Shown here one piece after another: positions 25,959 through 35,028 of a stretch of 64,000 nt of DNA (position 1 is the first letter of the stretch; each line of letters begins with the position of its first letter). The notes beneath the pieces were generated by a model that had not been told where the DNA came from, did not search any database, and was given only the letters and a program-made list of their open reading frames with translations. The position numbers and the translations under genes were made by a program. This stretch comes from Halodesulfurarchaeum sp. HSR-GB (GTDB lineage Archaea > Halobacteriota > Halobacteria > Halobacteriales > Halobacteriaceae): the NCBI RefSeq assembly GCF_031432215.1, contig NZ_JAVKGN010000001.1, positions 682,001-746,000 of the forward strand, in the 5' to 3' direction.

Positions 25959-27605
25959 CTACGAGCGAACGTAGAAGACGATCGGCCGATCGTGGAGGTA
26001 CCCCTGATGGACGGTCTTCTCGTAGCCCTCGATTTCTCCCTGCAGGGTCCCGGTTTCCTCCTCCAGCGTGATGATCACCGGTGGGTCGTGTTCGGCGATC
26101 TCCGCGGGGGTTTCCGTACTCCCGACGCGGGCGTCGTACTGCTCCAGGTACCAGGGGAGGGGCAACCGATCGAACCAGCCCGCGTACCCCCCGGTCTCGA
26201 TGTCGAGGCTGGCCCCGTGTTCGGTCTCGTTCGGGCTGTAGAACTCCTCGCCGTAGAACATCACATCGATCCCCTCGTTCTCGGCCGCGATCGTCTCGAT
26301 CTCTTCGAGCGTGGGCTTCATGTCCCCGGCCGGCTGGGCGTACTGCACGACGGGGTTGCGTTCGTCGGCCGGATAGACGGCGTTGATCGCCACGCCGCTG
26401 CCCGCAAGCACGGTGGCGGCTCCGAGCAACAACACGATTGCCACGGCCGCCCTCTGTCGCTGATTCCGTCGAAGCGCCAGTTCGGCCCGGTCCAGGACGA
26501 CCGAGAGCCCGACCGCGGCCGGGATCATCAGGGGGATCAGGACGTGCACGGCCGTCCAGCCGGCCTTGATGTCCGACACGATGGGGTACCCGAGGAGACT
26601 CGCCAGTCCCCAGAAGAAGCCGACCGCGACCAGGTCTCTGGGATATCGATTCCCGTACCGATCCGCGAGAAAGCCGATCGCGGCAAACACCATCGTCGTG
26701 AGACCGCCGACGGCCACGACTCCCAGCAGGTGGAGGAGGAAGGTGACATAGGAGTGTTCCTGCATGCCGGTACTGCCCCATAGCTCGGCGAACTTCTCCC
26801 AGGTGCCCAGCGTGGCCGTCTCGAGCACGGCTGGCAACTGGCTTGGGGCCCCAAGCGCCTGATAGAATTCGGGTTTCGGCGCGTAGAACGCGACGACGAC
26901 CACGAGGAGGGCGAGCAGGCTCCCGAAAATCGAATACTTGGTCTGCCAGAGTGCCCGGGCGATTCGCTTGCTGATCCTGCGGAGTGTGTCCCACCAACCG
27001 TCGTCGTACCGCGAGTGAAAGAGCCGGTGATCGAGGAGCAACACGAGCGTGCCGGCCCAGGTCACCGGGTAGAGCAGCGCGTTCTCCTTGGTCGTCAGTG
27101 CCAGGGCGAAGGCGACGGCCGCCCCGAAGAGATACCGCCTCCGGTTGGTGTCGATCGCCCGGACCACGAAGGCGGCGGCGAGAAAGCCAAAGGCCCCGAG
27201 CAACACGTCGTTGCGCATGAACCGGGAGTAGTAGACCAGGATCGGGTTGAACGAAAGCAGCGCCCCCAGGAAGAGCACTTCCCGGTCGCGGAGTCGGTCC
27301 CGGAGGAGCCAGGCCGAGAGCGGGAGCAGGCCCCCGACCACGGCGACGACCAGGCGCATGGAGAAATCACTGGGGCCGAGCAGTTCGAAGACGGCACCGT
27401 TGACGTGTGGCAGGAAGGGGCCGTGGATGATCGGCCGGTACTCCCAGGCGTCGACGGCCACGTAGTGGAGAATCCAGCTGGCCACCCGGGCCTCGTCCTG
27501 GTGGGCCACCCGGGCTCCGAGGCCGAGGAGTCGTACCAGCAGCCCGAGCACCGTGAGCCCGACGAGCACCACCCCTGGGCTCAGTCGGTCGAGGTGGGTG
27601 CGCAT
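25959..27605 (-). CDS. Agl23-type GT-C membrane protein (TIGR03663-like)
   Basis: 548 residues. About 12 membrane helices are preceded by MRTHLDRLSPGVVLVGLT and the luminal/extracellular acidic motif HQDEARVASW (about 35-44), as in GT-C glycosyltransferases of the PMT/ArnT type. A soluble tail with beta strands closes the protein. It resembles haloarchaeal TIGR03663 (Agl23) proteins linked to N-glycosylation. ATG 27605 is chosen because CTTTATAG lies 25 bp upstream; longer frames lack such support. Confidence 0.83.
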   Translation of the reverse strand: MRTHLDRLSPGVVLVGLTVLGLLVRLLGLGARVAHQDEARVASWILHYVAVDAWEYRPIIHGPFLPHVNGAVFELLGPSDFSMRLVVAVVGGLLPLSAWLLRDRLRDREVLFLGALLSFNPILVYYSRFMRNDVLLGAFGFLAAAFVVRAIDTNRRRYLFGAAVAFALALTTKENALLYPVTWAGTLVLLLDHRLFHSRYDDGWWDTLRRISKRIARALWQTKYSIFGSLLALLVVVVAFYAPKPEFYQALGAPSQLPAVLETATLGTWEKFAELWGSTGMQEHSYVTFLLHLLGVVAVGGLTTMVFAAIGFLADRYGNRYPRDLVAVGFFWGLASLLGYPIVSDIKAGWTAVHVLIPLMIPAAVGLSVVLDRAELALRRNQRQRAAVAIVLLLGAATVLAGSGVAINAVYPADERNPVVQYAQPAGDMKPTLEEIETIAAENEGIDVMFYGEEFYSPNETEHGASLDIETGGYAGWFDRLPLPWYLEQYDARVGSTETPAEIAEHDPPVIITLEEETGTLQGEIEGYEKTVHQGYLHDRPIVFYVRS

Positions 27606-27625
27606 ACCCCCGGTTACCGCGACCG

Positions 27626-27633
27626 CTATAAAG
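27626..27633 (-). promoter_or_regulatory. TATA box of the Agl23-like gene
   Basis: CTTTATAG on the minus strand, centred 25 bp before ATG 27605, supports that start and a leaderless mRNA. Confidence 0.55.
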
Positions 27634-27816
27634 ATTCCACGCCCCGGGCCGGCCGTAGTTGGGGAGCCGACAGTCTGCCCCGTTCGAGGGCCGGAACGGT
27701 CGTTCTCCACGATCCGAAACCAGCCGCGAAATCGCCTGTCGCGGCCGAATTTTCGGCCCGACAGTTCGCCCCGGTCGCAACCTTCTTGGGGGTGGTCCCA
27801 CTACTAAGAGACGCAC

Positions 27817-28038
27817 ATGAACGCAGAAGACCTGCAAGCGATGCTTGAGAAGAACGGCGAACTGATGGTCGCCGTCGCCGAGTTCGACGCGCCGCTGGAA
27901 CTGCACCTCCACGACACCGAGATCGGCGAGGAGATGGTACGGCTGGAGCTCACCGACGGCGTCGTCAAATTCGACATCGAGAGTGTGGCCGGCGCGTGGC
28001 AGCACACCCACTCGCTCGAAGACCTCGGGCTGGAGTAA
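27817..28038 (+). CDS. Small acidic haloarchaeal protein
   Basis: 73 residues: a short N-terminal helix (MNAEDLQAMLEKNGELMVA) and then beta-rich segments such as LELHLHDTEIG and VKFDIESVAGAW. Strongly acidic, no Cys, no membrane helix. The codon use fits its neighbours. It is alone between the Agl23-like gene and the next plus-strand gene. I do not recognise the family. Confidence 0.7.
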   Translation: MNAEDLQAMLEKNGELMVAVAEFDAPLELHLHDTEIGEEMVRLELTDGVVKFDIESVAGAWQHTHSLEDLGLE

Positions 28039-28055
28039 CGCCGCCCCGTCGGAAC

Positions 28056-28065
28056 GTATTTTTCC
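28056..28065 (+). promoter_or_regulatory. TATA box ahead of the 28088 leader ORF
   Basis: GTATTTTTCC is centred about 28 bp before the ATG at 28088. A leaderless transcript from here would begin at the short ORF and not at the longer membrane-protein gene. Confidence 0.45.
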
Positions 28066-28087
28066 CCGCGTGTCCCACCTCCGATAG

Positions 28088-28147
28088 ATGACGGTAGACA
28101 CACCGCGTCGGTCCGGGACCGGGCGACGCCACGCCCTCGAACCATGA
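28088..28147 (+). CDS. Possible 19-residue leader peptide overlapping the next gene
   Basis: An ATG at 28088 opens 19 codons (MTVDTPRRSGTGRRHALEP) and stops at TGA inside the ATGA that starts the next gene. The TATA spacing places the transcript start at this ATG. It is basic, with six Arg. It could be a leader peptide, or it may simply be a short chance ORF and the gene may have an untranslated leader. Confidence 0.3.
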   Translation: MTVDTPRRSGTGRRHALEP

Positions 28148-28776
28148 CCGAAACCGAATCCGCCTTCCGGACGGCAAAAGACGAACTCTCCTTGCTCCGG
28201 TGGGTCTGGGGCTGGCACCCAGTCGTCGGCCCGGCGATGATCGTCTTCCTGCTCGCCGGGGTGGGGTATTACTTCGGCCTCGGATCCTGGCTCACCCCCC
28301 TCGCGCTCGTCGTGGCCGTGCCGATCTGGTATCAGGGGATGCGGTACATCAACCGGAACTACGACACGGTCAAAGCGGGATATCTGTCCGACGTCGAACA
28401 ATTCGGTCCGATGGTCCTCAAAGCGGCCGGGATGGACGAGTCGGCGACGCTCTATCGGCTGGTTTCTGTCCCGACTGAGCGGCTCCCGTTCGTCGAGGCT
28501 CCGACCAAGGTCGAGGCGGCCATGGTCGGGGTGGGCGAGGACGCGGTCTGGATCTACGATCAGACAACCCTCGATCTGATGTTCCTGAAGGGGACGGTGG
28601 GAACCGAGCCGGTACTGGTGCGAACCCTCGACTACGGAACGATCGAGTCGGTGGGCTACGAGGACGGCGAGTTCGTCATCGAAATGCCCGATACAGCCGA
28701 GGAAGAGACCGTGCGACTCCCGAGTTCGAACCCACCGACCGAACTACTCGCGGATCTGCGGGCGCGGATGGACTAG
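28144..28776 (+). CDS. Two-helix membrane protein with soluble C-terminal domain
   Basis: 210 residues. After a cytoplasmic start (MTETESAFRTAKDE) come two hydrophobic helices (about 29-47 and 50-63), then a soluble domain of about 140 residues rich in beta-strand patterns (VGVGEDAVWIYDQTTLDLMF, ESVGYEDGEFVIEMP), which looks PH-like. No catalytic motif is seen. Its stop overlaps the histidine kinase stop by 4 bp at CTAG. Function unknown. Confidence 0.7.
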   Translation: MTETESAFRTAKDELSLLRWVWGWHPVVGPAMIVFLLAGVGYYFGLGSWLTPLALVVAVPIWYQGMRYINRNYDTVKAGYLSDVEQFGPMVLKAAGMDESATLYRLVSVPTERLPFVEAPTKVEAAMVGVGEDAVWIYDQTTLDLMFLKGTVGTEPVLVRTLDYGTIESVGYEDGEFVIEMPDTAEEETVRLPSSNPPTELLADLRARMD

Positions 28777-30410
28777 TTCACGCCGCTGAACTCGAAGCGG
28801 GCCCCACCGGCCTCTCTTGCTGTCACCTGGACCGACCAGCCGTGAGCGTCTGCAACCTCCGAGACGATCGCCAGCCCAAAGCCCGTCCCCGAGTCAGCGG
28901 TCGAGTAGCCCGACTCCAGGACCTTCGAGCGCTCCTCGGGCGGGATGCCGGGACCGTCGTCGCCGACGGCGAACCCCTCCTCGATCGGTTCGACGGTCAC
29001 GGTCACGTCCGGCCCGGCGTGCTCGACGGCGTTTCTGAAGAGGTTCTCGAACAGGCTCGCCAGCCGATCCGGGTCGGCCTCGAAGGTGCGCTCGCCGGCC
29101 ACCTCGAGGGTCGCCTCGTGGGTCTGGACCATCTCCCAGGCCTCCGTGGCGGCCGTCGACAGCGAGACCGGCTCGGTCTCGTCGATGGGCTGGCCGTGAC
29201 GGGCCAGATCGAGGAGGTCCTCGATCATGGTCTCCATGCGTTCCAGAGCCGACAGAGCCGTCTCGACGTGCTCGGAATCGGTCTCCTCGGCGGCGATTTC
29301 GAGTCGGCCCCGGGCGACGGTGAGCGGGTTCCGGAGGTCGTGTGAGACCGTGCTGGTGAACCGGTCGAGCCGTTCGTTCTGGCGGGCCTGCTTCCGGCGG
29401 GCCCGCTCCTCCTGGGTCACGTCCGTAAACACCAGCAGACGGCCGAGACGCGTCTGGCCGCCGGTAAAGGGCGTGGTGGCGACGCGGTAGTATTGGGGGC
29501 CACCCGTGTCCGTGACTTCGACGAGTTGTTTCTCCTCGCTGGTCTCGACGAGATCCGGAAAGACCGCATCGAGTGGCTTCCCGATCGATCCCTGAAGGCG
29601 GTCGGGAAACACCCGTTCGGCCGCCTGATTGAACTGGTGGATCCGATCGTCGGTGTCCAGGGCGACCACCGGATCGTCACGCTCGCCTGCGACTCGCACC
29701 GCCTGGAACTGATCGAGGAAGACGAAAAACAGGCCCGCGGCGAACACCGCCACGCCGATCGGCTCGTAGGTGACGTCGATCAGGGCCGGGCTGGTGAACC
29801 CCGCGATGTCGAGGACGATCGGCAGGCCGGTCAGCCCGACGAGCACCAAAAGCGGGGTGGTGTCGAAGCTGACCGCCTCGAACCGCTCGAAGAGCATGAA
29901 GTAGCCGATTGCCGAGAGGGCATAGGAGGCCCCCATGACTGTCCAGTGGAGCACGCCGTTCTGGATGGCGACGTGGGGAAACGGCGTCTGGACCATCTCG
30001 ACGCCGTAGTAGAGCCCGTGAATCGGGTTGGTGACCTTCACGGCGACGACGAGGAGGAACACGGCCAGGGCGATCCGCCGGAGCGTGGGATTTCGATGAA
30101 TGCTCCGGCTGGTGTACGCCGAGGTGAAGTACAGCCAGGCGCCGACGGTACTCAGGCCGATGACGAGTCCGATCGTGTGGAAGGCGACCGAGAGCGTGGG
30201 GCCCGGCGCCAGGAGGAAGCCGACGGTACTCGCCGCCCAGCTGCCGCTGCCGGCCAGGAGCCAGGCCAGTCCCCGGCGGGTGTCCGCGTCCTGCACGTCC
30301 CCGATCCGGGCCAGACTTCCGAACGTGAGTATCGCGGCGGCCGCGAAGGCGGCGACGTAGGCGAGCTTGACGGCCCCGAACCCGGCCGTCATGGCCGACG
30401 TCCCGGTCAT
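28773..30410 (-). CDS. Membrane histidine kinase with 7TM sensor and PAS domain
   Basis: 545 residues. The first 215 form seven hydrophobic helices of the kind named histidine-kinase N-terminal 7TM. A PAS domain follows (about 225-330) with VALDTDDRIHQFNQAAERVFP. The HisKA domain has the phosphorylated His in FTSTVSHDLRNPLTVA, and the ATPase domain has the N box LFRNAVEHAG, G1 GDDGPGIP and G2 GTGFGLAI. A receiver domain is absent and no response-regulator gene is adjacent, as is usual in haloarchaea. The stimulus is unknown. Confidence 0.93.
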   Translation of the reverse strand: MTGTSAMTAGFGAVKLAYVAAFAAAAILTFGSLARIGDVQDADTRRGLAWLLAGSGSWAASTVGFLLAPGPTLSVAFHTIGLVIGLSTVGAWLYFTSAYTSRSIHRNPTLRRIALAVFLLVVAVKVTNPIHGLYYGVEMVQTPFPHVAIQNGVLHWTVMGASYALSAIGYFMLFERFEAVSFDTTPLLVLVGLTGLPIVLDIAGFTSPALIDVTYEPIGVAVFAAGLFFVFLDQFQAVRVAGERDDPVVALDTDDRIHQFNQAAERVFPDRLQGSIGKPLDAVFPDLVETSEEKQLVEVTDTGGPQYYRVATTPFTGGQTRLGRLLVFTDVTQEERARRKQARQNERLDRFTSTVSHDLRNPLTVARGRLEIAAEETDSEHVETALSALERMETMIEDLLDLARHGQPIDETEPVSLSTAATEAWEMVQTHEATLEVAGERTFEADPDRLASLFENLFRNAVEHAGPDVTVTVEPIEEGFAVGDDGPGIPPEERSKVLESGYSTADSGTGFGLAIVSEVADAHGWSVQVTAREAGGARFEFSGVN

Positions 30411-30518
30411 CGTGGTCGCGGGCCCCCGATCGGCCCCACCGATCGTGTCATAGTTCCGAATTTGTCACCCTCCGGCTTGAAGTATTGGTATCCCTGGCCC
30501 GTCGACGGACTCCATGGG

Positions 30519-30533
30519 TGGGTGGACCACCCA
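30519..30533. promoter_or_regulatory. Palindrome at the serS promoter
   Basis: TGGGTGG-A-CCACCCA is a perfect 7-bp inverted repeat about 36-50 bp before the serS ATG, next to the likely TATA (AATAGTGTTAT, 30533-30543). It is positioned like an operator or BRE-proximal element. No regulator is known to me. Confidence 0.35.
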
Positions 30534-30568
30534 ATAGTGTTATCCGGTCCGCGGGAATAGCCTCGCCC

Positions 30569-31951
30569 ATGTTGAGCAGGCAGTTCGTCCGGGAACACCC
30601 GGACGTCGTCCGGGAGGCGATCGAGAACAAAGGTGTGGAAGGTGTGGACCTGGACCACATCCTCGAGATCGACGCGGAGTGGCGGGAACTCAAGGCCCGC
30701 GGGGACGAGTTGCGCCACGAACGCAACGAGGTCAGCGACGCTGTCGCCGAGCACAAACAGGCCGGCGACGAGGCGGCCGCCGAGGAGGCCATCGAGCGCT
30801 CCACGGAACTGAAAGCGGAACTCGAGGAAGTCGAGGAACGGGCCGAGAAACTCGAAGCCGAACTCGAATCCCGCCTCCTCGAGGTGCCCATGATTCCCGA
30901 CGATGACGTGCCTATCGGGGACGACGAGTCCGACAACATCGAAGCCCGTCGGGAGGGCTTTGCGGACTTGCGGGACCTGCCAGGGGACGTGATTCCTCAC
31001 TACGACCTGGGCGAGGACCTGGACATCCTCGACTTCGAACGCGGCGCGAAGGTCTCGGGTGGCGGCTTTTACTTCCTCAAGGGGGACGGCGCCCGACTGG
31101 AACACGCGCTCATCCAGTTCATGCGTGATGTCCACCGCGAGCAGGGCTACCGCGAGGTCTTCCCGCCCATCCCGGTCAACTCCGCGTCCATGCGAGGGAC
31201 CGGGCAGTTCCCGAAGTTCGTCGAGGACGCCTACCGCCTGGGTGGCTCCAACGAGGAGCCCTACGACGATGACGACCTCTGGTTGCTCCCGACGGCGGAG
31301 GTGCCGGTCACGAACATGTACGCCGAGGACATCCTCCTCAAGGAGGATCTGCCGATCAAACACCAGGCCTACACGCCGAATTTCCGGCGCGAGGCCGGCG
31401 AACACGGCACCGAGACCCGTGGGATGGTCCGGGTTCACCAGTTCAACAAGGTCGAACTCGTGAACTTCGTCGAACCCGAACAGAGCGACGAGCGCCTCCA
31501 TGGGCTCCTCAACGAGGCCGAGGAAGTCCTCGAACGCCTCGAGCTCCCCTACCGAGTACTGGAGATGTGTACGGGCGATATGGGCTTCACCCAGGCCCGG
31601 AAGTACGACATCGAGGTCTGGGCCCCGGCTGATGACATGGCCGACGGCCCCGATCGTGGCGGTCGCTGGCTCGAAGTCTCCTCGGTTTCGAATTTCAAGG
31701 ACTTCCAGGCCCGCCGGGCGGGGATCAGGTACCGACCCGAACGCCACGAGTCCGCGGAGTACGTCCACACGCTCAACGGCTCCGGCGTGGCCCTCCCACG
31801 GGTCGTCGTCGCGATCCTGGAGTACTACCAGAACGAGGACGGCACCGTCACCGTGCCGGCGGCCCTCCGGCCCTACCTCGACGGCCAGGAAGTCATCGAA
31901 GGACACGATCCGGTCGGCGAGAGCGCGCTAGGCGCTGGCGACCGGGACTAG
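30569..31951 (+). CDS. serS: Seryl-tRNA synthetase
   Basis: 460 residues. The first 110 form the long coiled-coil tRNA-binding arm. The class II catalytic core follows: motif 2 is FRREAGEHGTETRGM and motif 3 is near GVALPRVVVAILEYYQ. It charges tRNA-Ser, including the tRNA-Ser(GGA) seen at 45 kb. This is the common (bacterial-type) SerRS, not the rare methanogen form. ATG 30569 fits the N-terminal sequence MLSRQFVREHPDVVREAI. The stop shares CTAG with the convergent transporter. Confidence 0.96.
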   Translation: MLSRQFVREHPDVVREAIENKGVEGVDLDHILEIDAEWRELKARGDELRHERNEVSDAVAEHKQAGDEAAAEEAIERSTELKAELEEVEERAEKLEAELESRLLEVPMIPDDDVPIGDDESDNIEARREGFADLRDLPGDVIPHYDLGEDLDILDFERGAKVSGGGFYFLKGDGARLEHALIQFMRDVHREQGYREVFPPIPVNSASMRGTGQFPKFVEDAYRLGGSNEEPYDDDDLWLLPTAEVPVTNMYAEDILLKEDLPIKHQAYTPNFRREAGEHGTETRGMVRVHQFNKVELVNFVEPEQSDERLHGLLNEAEEVLERLELPYRVLEMCTGDMGFTQARKYDIEVWAPADDMADGPDRGGRWLEVSSVSNFKDFQARRAGIRYRPERHESAEYVHTLNGSGVALPRVVVAILEYYQNEDGTVTVPAALRPYLDGQEVIEGHDPVGESALGAGDRD

Positions 31952-32934
31952 TCGGCGGTCGTCGGTGACGGCTCTTTTGTCGCCGCCTGATCGTCCTGCC
32001 AGGCGAAGAAACTCGCCAGGGCCGGCCCGCTGACGTTGTGCCAGACGCTGAAAAGCGCCGGAATCAACGCTGCTGCCGGTTCGAAGAGGCTGGTCGCGAG
32101 TGCCACCGCGAGCGCACTGTTCTGGAGTCCGACTTCGAAACTCGTCGCCCGGACTCGGTCGGTCGACATGCCGACGGCCTTGCCCACGCCGTAGCCGGCT
32201 CCCAGCCCGATTCCGTTGTGCAGGATGACGGCAGCCAGCACGAGGGCACCGGCGGTGAGGATGCTTTCGACGTTCGCGCCGACCACGCCGGCGACGATCG
32301 CGGCGATGGCCGCGACGCTGATCACGGGGAAGACGTCCATTCCGATCTCGGCCACCGCCGGGGCGGCGCGATCGAGAATATAGCGCAGGGCGAACCCGAG
32401 CACGACCGGGATAATGACGATCTGGACGATGTTCGTGAACATCTCCATGAAGGTCACGTCGATGCCCTGGCCCAGAATCACCAGGGTCCAGGCCGGCATG
32501 ACGATCGGCGCGGCCAGGGTCGTCACGGTCGTGATGGCAACCGAGAGCGCGACGTCGCCCCGGCCGAGGTAGGTCATCACGTTCGAGGCGGTTCCACCGG
32601 GGGCCGCGCCCACGAGGATGAGGCCGACGCCGATGGCCTCAGGCAGGTTGAAGGCGAGATAGAGCAGGTAGGCCGCAAGGGGCATCACCAGCCACTGGGT
32701 TGTCGCGCCGATGCCAACGTCGACGGGTCGTTCGACCAGTCGCTTGAAGTCCGCCGGCGTGAGTGTCAGGCCCATGCCGAGCATGATGAGTCCCAGCAGG
32801 GGGTTGACGTAGTTCAGGATCGGAACGAAGGTCGCCGGCTGCCACAGGCCCAGTGCCGCGGCAGCGACCACCCAGACGACGAAGTACTTGCTCGCGAATC
32901 GGGCGACCCGCGAGAGCTGGTCCGTGAAGCTCAT
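31948..32934 (-). CDS. Bile acid:sodium symporter (BASS) family transporter
   Basis: 328 residues with nine to ten membrane helices and the BASS patterns MLGMGLTLTPADFKRL (about 51-66), APGGTASNVMTYLGRGDVALS, and EVGLQNSALAVALA near the C terminus. These proteins move organic anions with Na+; bacterial relatives also carry pantothenate or keto acids. The substrate cannot be told. It ends in an acidic/Thr-rich tail and overlaps serS by 4 bp. Confidence 0.9.
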   Translation of the reverse strand: MSFTDQLSRVARFASKYFVVWVVAAAALGLWQPATFVPILNYVNPLLGLIMLGMGLTLTPADFKRLVERPVDVGIGATTQWLVMPLAAYLLYLAFNLPEAIGVGLILVGAAPGGTASNVMTYLGRGDVALSVAITTVTTLAAPIVMPAWTLVILGQGIDVTFMEMFTNIVQIVIIPVVLGFALRYILDRAAPAVAEIGMDVFPVISVAAIAAIVAGVVGANVESILTAGALVLAAVILHNGIGLGAGYGVGKAVGMSTDRVRATSFEVGLQNSALAVALATSLFEPAAALIPALFSVWHNVSGPALASFFAWQDDQAATKEPSPTTAD

Positions 32935-32990
32935 AAGGGTGTGGTATGGAACGGCGTGAAAGTACCCTTCGCTTGCAGGGAGAATTGCGC

Positions 32991-33332
32991 CTAGGGGCTC
33001 GCGCTGTAGGTCACCAGGTGTGTGAGCCGGTCGACGACCTGGAAGACATCAACGAACCGGAAGAAAAGCGTGCCGTCACCGTGCAAGAGCCGGCCCTGGA
33101 CGGCGACGCCACCAGGGCCGGTGTACACCCGTTCGATTTCGTGTGTCGTGTCGGTCTCCGGGCGCTTTTCGGCCATGAAGGTGAGGAACTCCTCGCGGCC
33201 CGTGAACGTCCGATCGCCCCGCTCGTGGCTGAACGAGGGTGCGAGCACCGCCTGCAGGGCGTCGTACTCGCCGGCGTCGATGGCGCGGTAGTACTCCCGA
33301 GCCAGTGCCGGTCCGTCCTGGGGTTCGGCCAT
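32991..33332 (-). CDS. SnoaL/NTF2-like protein
   Basis: 113 residues with the alpha+beta-barrel pattern of the SnoaL/NTF2 superfamily: [20 protein letters not shown] at the start, [16 protein letters not shown] in the middle and a final beta region [17 protein letters not shown]. Members include enzymes, ligand binders and small regulators. No catalytic residue assignment is safe. It is divergent from tsr3. Confidence 0.82.
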   Translation of the reverse strand: MAEPQDGPALAREYYRAIDAGEYDALQAVLAPSFSHERGDRTFTGREEFLTFMAEKRPETDTTHEIERVYTGPGGVAVQGRLLHGDGTLFFRFVDVFQVVDRLTHLVTYSASP

Positions 33333-33406
33333 GTGGGCGCTCGGTGCGCCAGCCCAAAAAGCCGGCCGTTCGGGAGCCTTTTGACCGACCCCCGTCTACC
33401 CCGGGT

Positions 33407-33901
33407 GTGGACCTGCACGTTCGATACGAGGGCGACGACGACCCGCAGAAGTGTACGGCGAAGAAGCTCGAACGCTTCGACCTCGCCACGCTTCACTCGG
33501 TCAAACGGTCTGTCCCCTATGGGCTCGTCCTCGATCCCTTCGCGGACAAGGCCCTCTCCCCGGCCGACCGCGAGTCGACCGACACGCTCGTGGCGATGGA
33601 CAGTTCCTGGGAGTCGGCCTCGGCCGAGCAGTTCGAGATCGATGGCATCCACCGGGCGCTGCCCTTCATGCTGGCCGGGAACCCGGTGAACTACGGAAAC
33701 CCCTATCAGCTCACCACCGTCGAGGCCTTCGCCGGCGCACTCGTCATCCTCGGAGAGCGCGAGCAGGCCGAATTCCTCCTCTCGAAGTTCCGCTGGGGCC
33801 AGACCTTCCTGGACCTCAACGAGGAGCCCCTGGAGCGGTACGCCGAGTGTACGGACTCCGCGGGGGTCGTCGCGGTCCAGAACGAGTATCTGGATCGCTG
33901 A
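33407..33901 (+). CDS. tsr3: 16S rRNA aminocarboxypropyltransferase Tsr3 (DUF367)
   Basis: 164 residues starting with GTG ([21 protein letters not shown]). The family adds an aminocarboxypropyl group from SAM to a modified uridine of the small-subunit rRNA. Conserved segments seen are [48 protein letters not shown] and [14 protein letters not shown]. It lies 39 bp before rpl40e, so both are part of a translation-related group. Confidence 0.93.
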   Translation: MDLHVRYEGDDDPQKCTAKKLERFDLATLHSVKRSVPYGLVLDPFADKALSPADRESTDTLVAMDSSWESASAEQFEIDGIHRALPFMLAGNPVNYGNPYQLTTVEAFAGALVILGEREQAEFLLSKFRWGQTFLDLNEEPLERYAECTDSAGVVAVQNEYLDR

Positions 33902-33940
33902 GTCGAACACCTTTTAGCCACCACCGGCGAATAGCCGGAC

Positions 33941-34090
33941 ATGACACAGCACCTCTCGATCGAGGACCGGCTTCTGGGCACCCAGGTCTGCATGCGGTGT
34001 AACGCTCGAAACCCCGAGCGTGCCGAGCGCTGTCGCAAGTGTGGCTACAAGAACTTGCGCCCGAAGGCCAAGGAACGGCGCGCGACGTAA
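33941..34090 (+). CDS. rpl40e: 50S ribosomal protein L40e
   Basis: A 49-residue zinc-binding ribosomal protein. Cysteines in CMRC and CRKC are spaced as a zinc finger, and the chain ends [10 protein letters not shown]. The start [17 protein letters not shown] is typical of haloarchaeal L40e. Confidence 0.95.
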   Translation: MTQHLSIEDRLLGTQVCMRCNARNPERAERCRKCGYKNLRPKAKERRAT

Positions 34091-34158
34091 ACCGCCACCT
34101 CTCGTTTTCGAACGGGTGCCCCGACAGCGATCCACAGGACAGACACCGTTGTCCGGGT

Positions 34159-34767
34159 TCAGTCGGGATACTTCGGCTCGCCCCTGGCGGCCCGCTCGCG
34201 GGCGCGCTCGATGACTGCTCGCACGTCACCGGTAAACGCCGGTCCATGGCCCGGATAGAGTGATTCGACGGTGGCCGGGAGCCGATCGAGCAGGCGGTCG
34301 ATACTTTTCACGAGGGTCTCCCGGTCGGCCCCCGGGATGTCCGTGCGGCCGAAACTGCCGTCCTCGAAGGCCCCGTCGCTGTAGACCACGATGTCCCCGG
34401 TGAAAACAGCAGTTTCGCCGACGAACGCGAGGTGGTCCGGCGCGTGTCCGGGGGTCCCAACGACCTCGAAGGGCTCCCCGCCGATCGAAACCTGGTCGCC
34501 ATCCGCCAGCACGGTGACCGCTTCCGGTCCGGTGTCGGCCGCGTAGACGGTCGGGTCGAAGGCGGCCCGAACGGCCTCCAGACGGTCGACGTGGTCGCCG
34601 TGCCGGTGGGTGAGAAACACCGAGTCGAGCGTGGTGGCCTGTGCTTGGAGGACATCGACCATCCCGGGCATCGCACCCACGTCCACGAGGCTGTTTCTCT
34701 CCCCTTGGATTAGATATGCGTTCGCGGTGAACACCGTGGCGTCGGCAGTCAAATTACGAACGTCCAT
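34159..34767 (-). CDS. MBL-fold hydrolase (glyoxalase II-like)
   Basis: 202 residues. The metal-binding motif is THRHGDHVDR, then VVGTPGHAPDH, FTGDIVVYSD and LYPGHGPAFTGD, in the order of glyoxalase II-type and related lactone/thioester hydrolases. I chose ATG 34767; an upstream extension lacks similarity and runs past the divergent promoter. The substrate is unknown. Confidence 0.86.
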   Translation of the reverse strand: MDVRNLTADATVFTANAYLIQGERNSLVDVGAMPGMVDVLQAQATTLDSVFLTHRHGDHVDRLEAVRAAFDPTVYAADTGPEAVTVLADGDQVSIGGEPFEVVGTPGHAPDHLAFVGETAVFTGDIVVYSDGAFEDGSFGRTDIPGADRETLVKSIDRLLDRLPATVESLYPGHGPAFTGDVRAVIERARERAARGEPKYPD

Positions 34768-34851
34768 GTCCGCCTGGAGGTCGGCCTCGGTCAAGAACCT
34801 GGGTACTGTGGCGGGCCCTTTTTGTGTCGTGCGCGAGTAACACAACATACG

Positions 34852-35028
34852 ATGGGATTTGGTAGCTACGACGAATCGGAACAGGAACGACAGGAGCTCG
34901 ATTCCGAGGACCTCGACGATGACGAAGGGGTATCGACCTCCGAAGCCACCCACGACGGTGAGGTCGACTTCGAGATCGGCGCTTCGAACGACGAGCTATT
35001 GGACAAACTCGAAGACATCAAGGAGTGA
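34852..35028 (+). CDS. Small acidic protein, DUF5786-like
   Basis: 58 residues, starting MGFGSYDESEQERQELDSED, about one third Asp and Glu. The C terminus (NDELLDKLEDIKE) is a short helix. It resembles small haloarchaeal DUF5786 proteins. Its stop overlaps the GTG start of the DUF99 gene (GTGA), so it is the first gene of a short operon. Function unknown. Confidence 0.8.
   Translation: MGFGSYDESEQERQELDSEDLDDDEGVSTSEATHDGEVDFEIGASNDELLDKLEDIKE

Noticed and set aside
30407-31906. A 499-codon minus-strand frame opposite serS
   Set aside because: Antisense shadow of seryl-tRNA synthetase with no conserved pattern.
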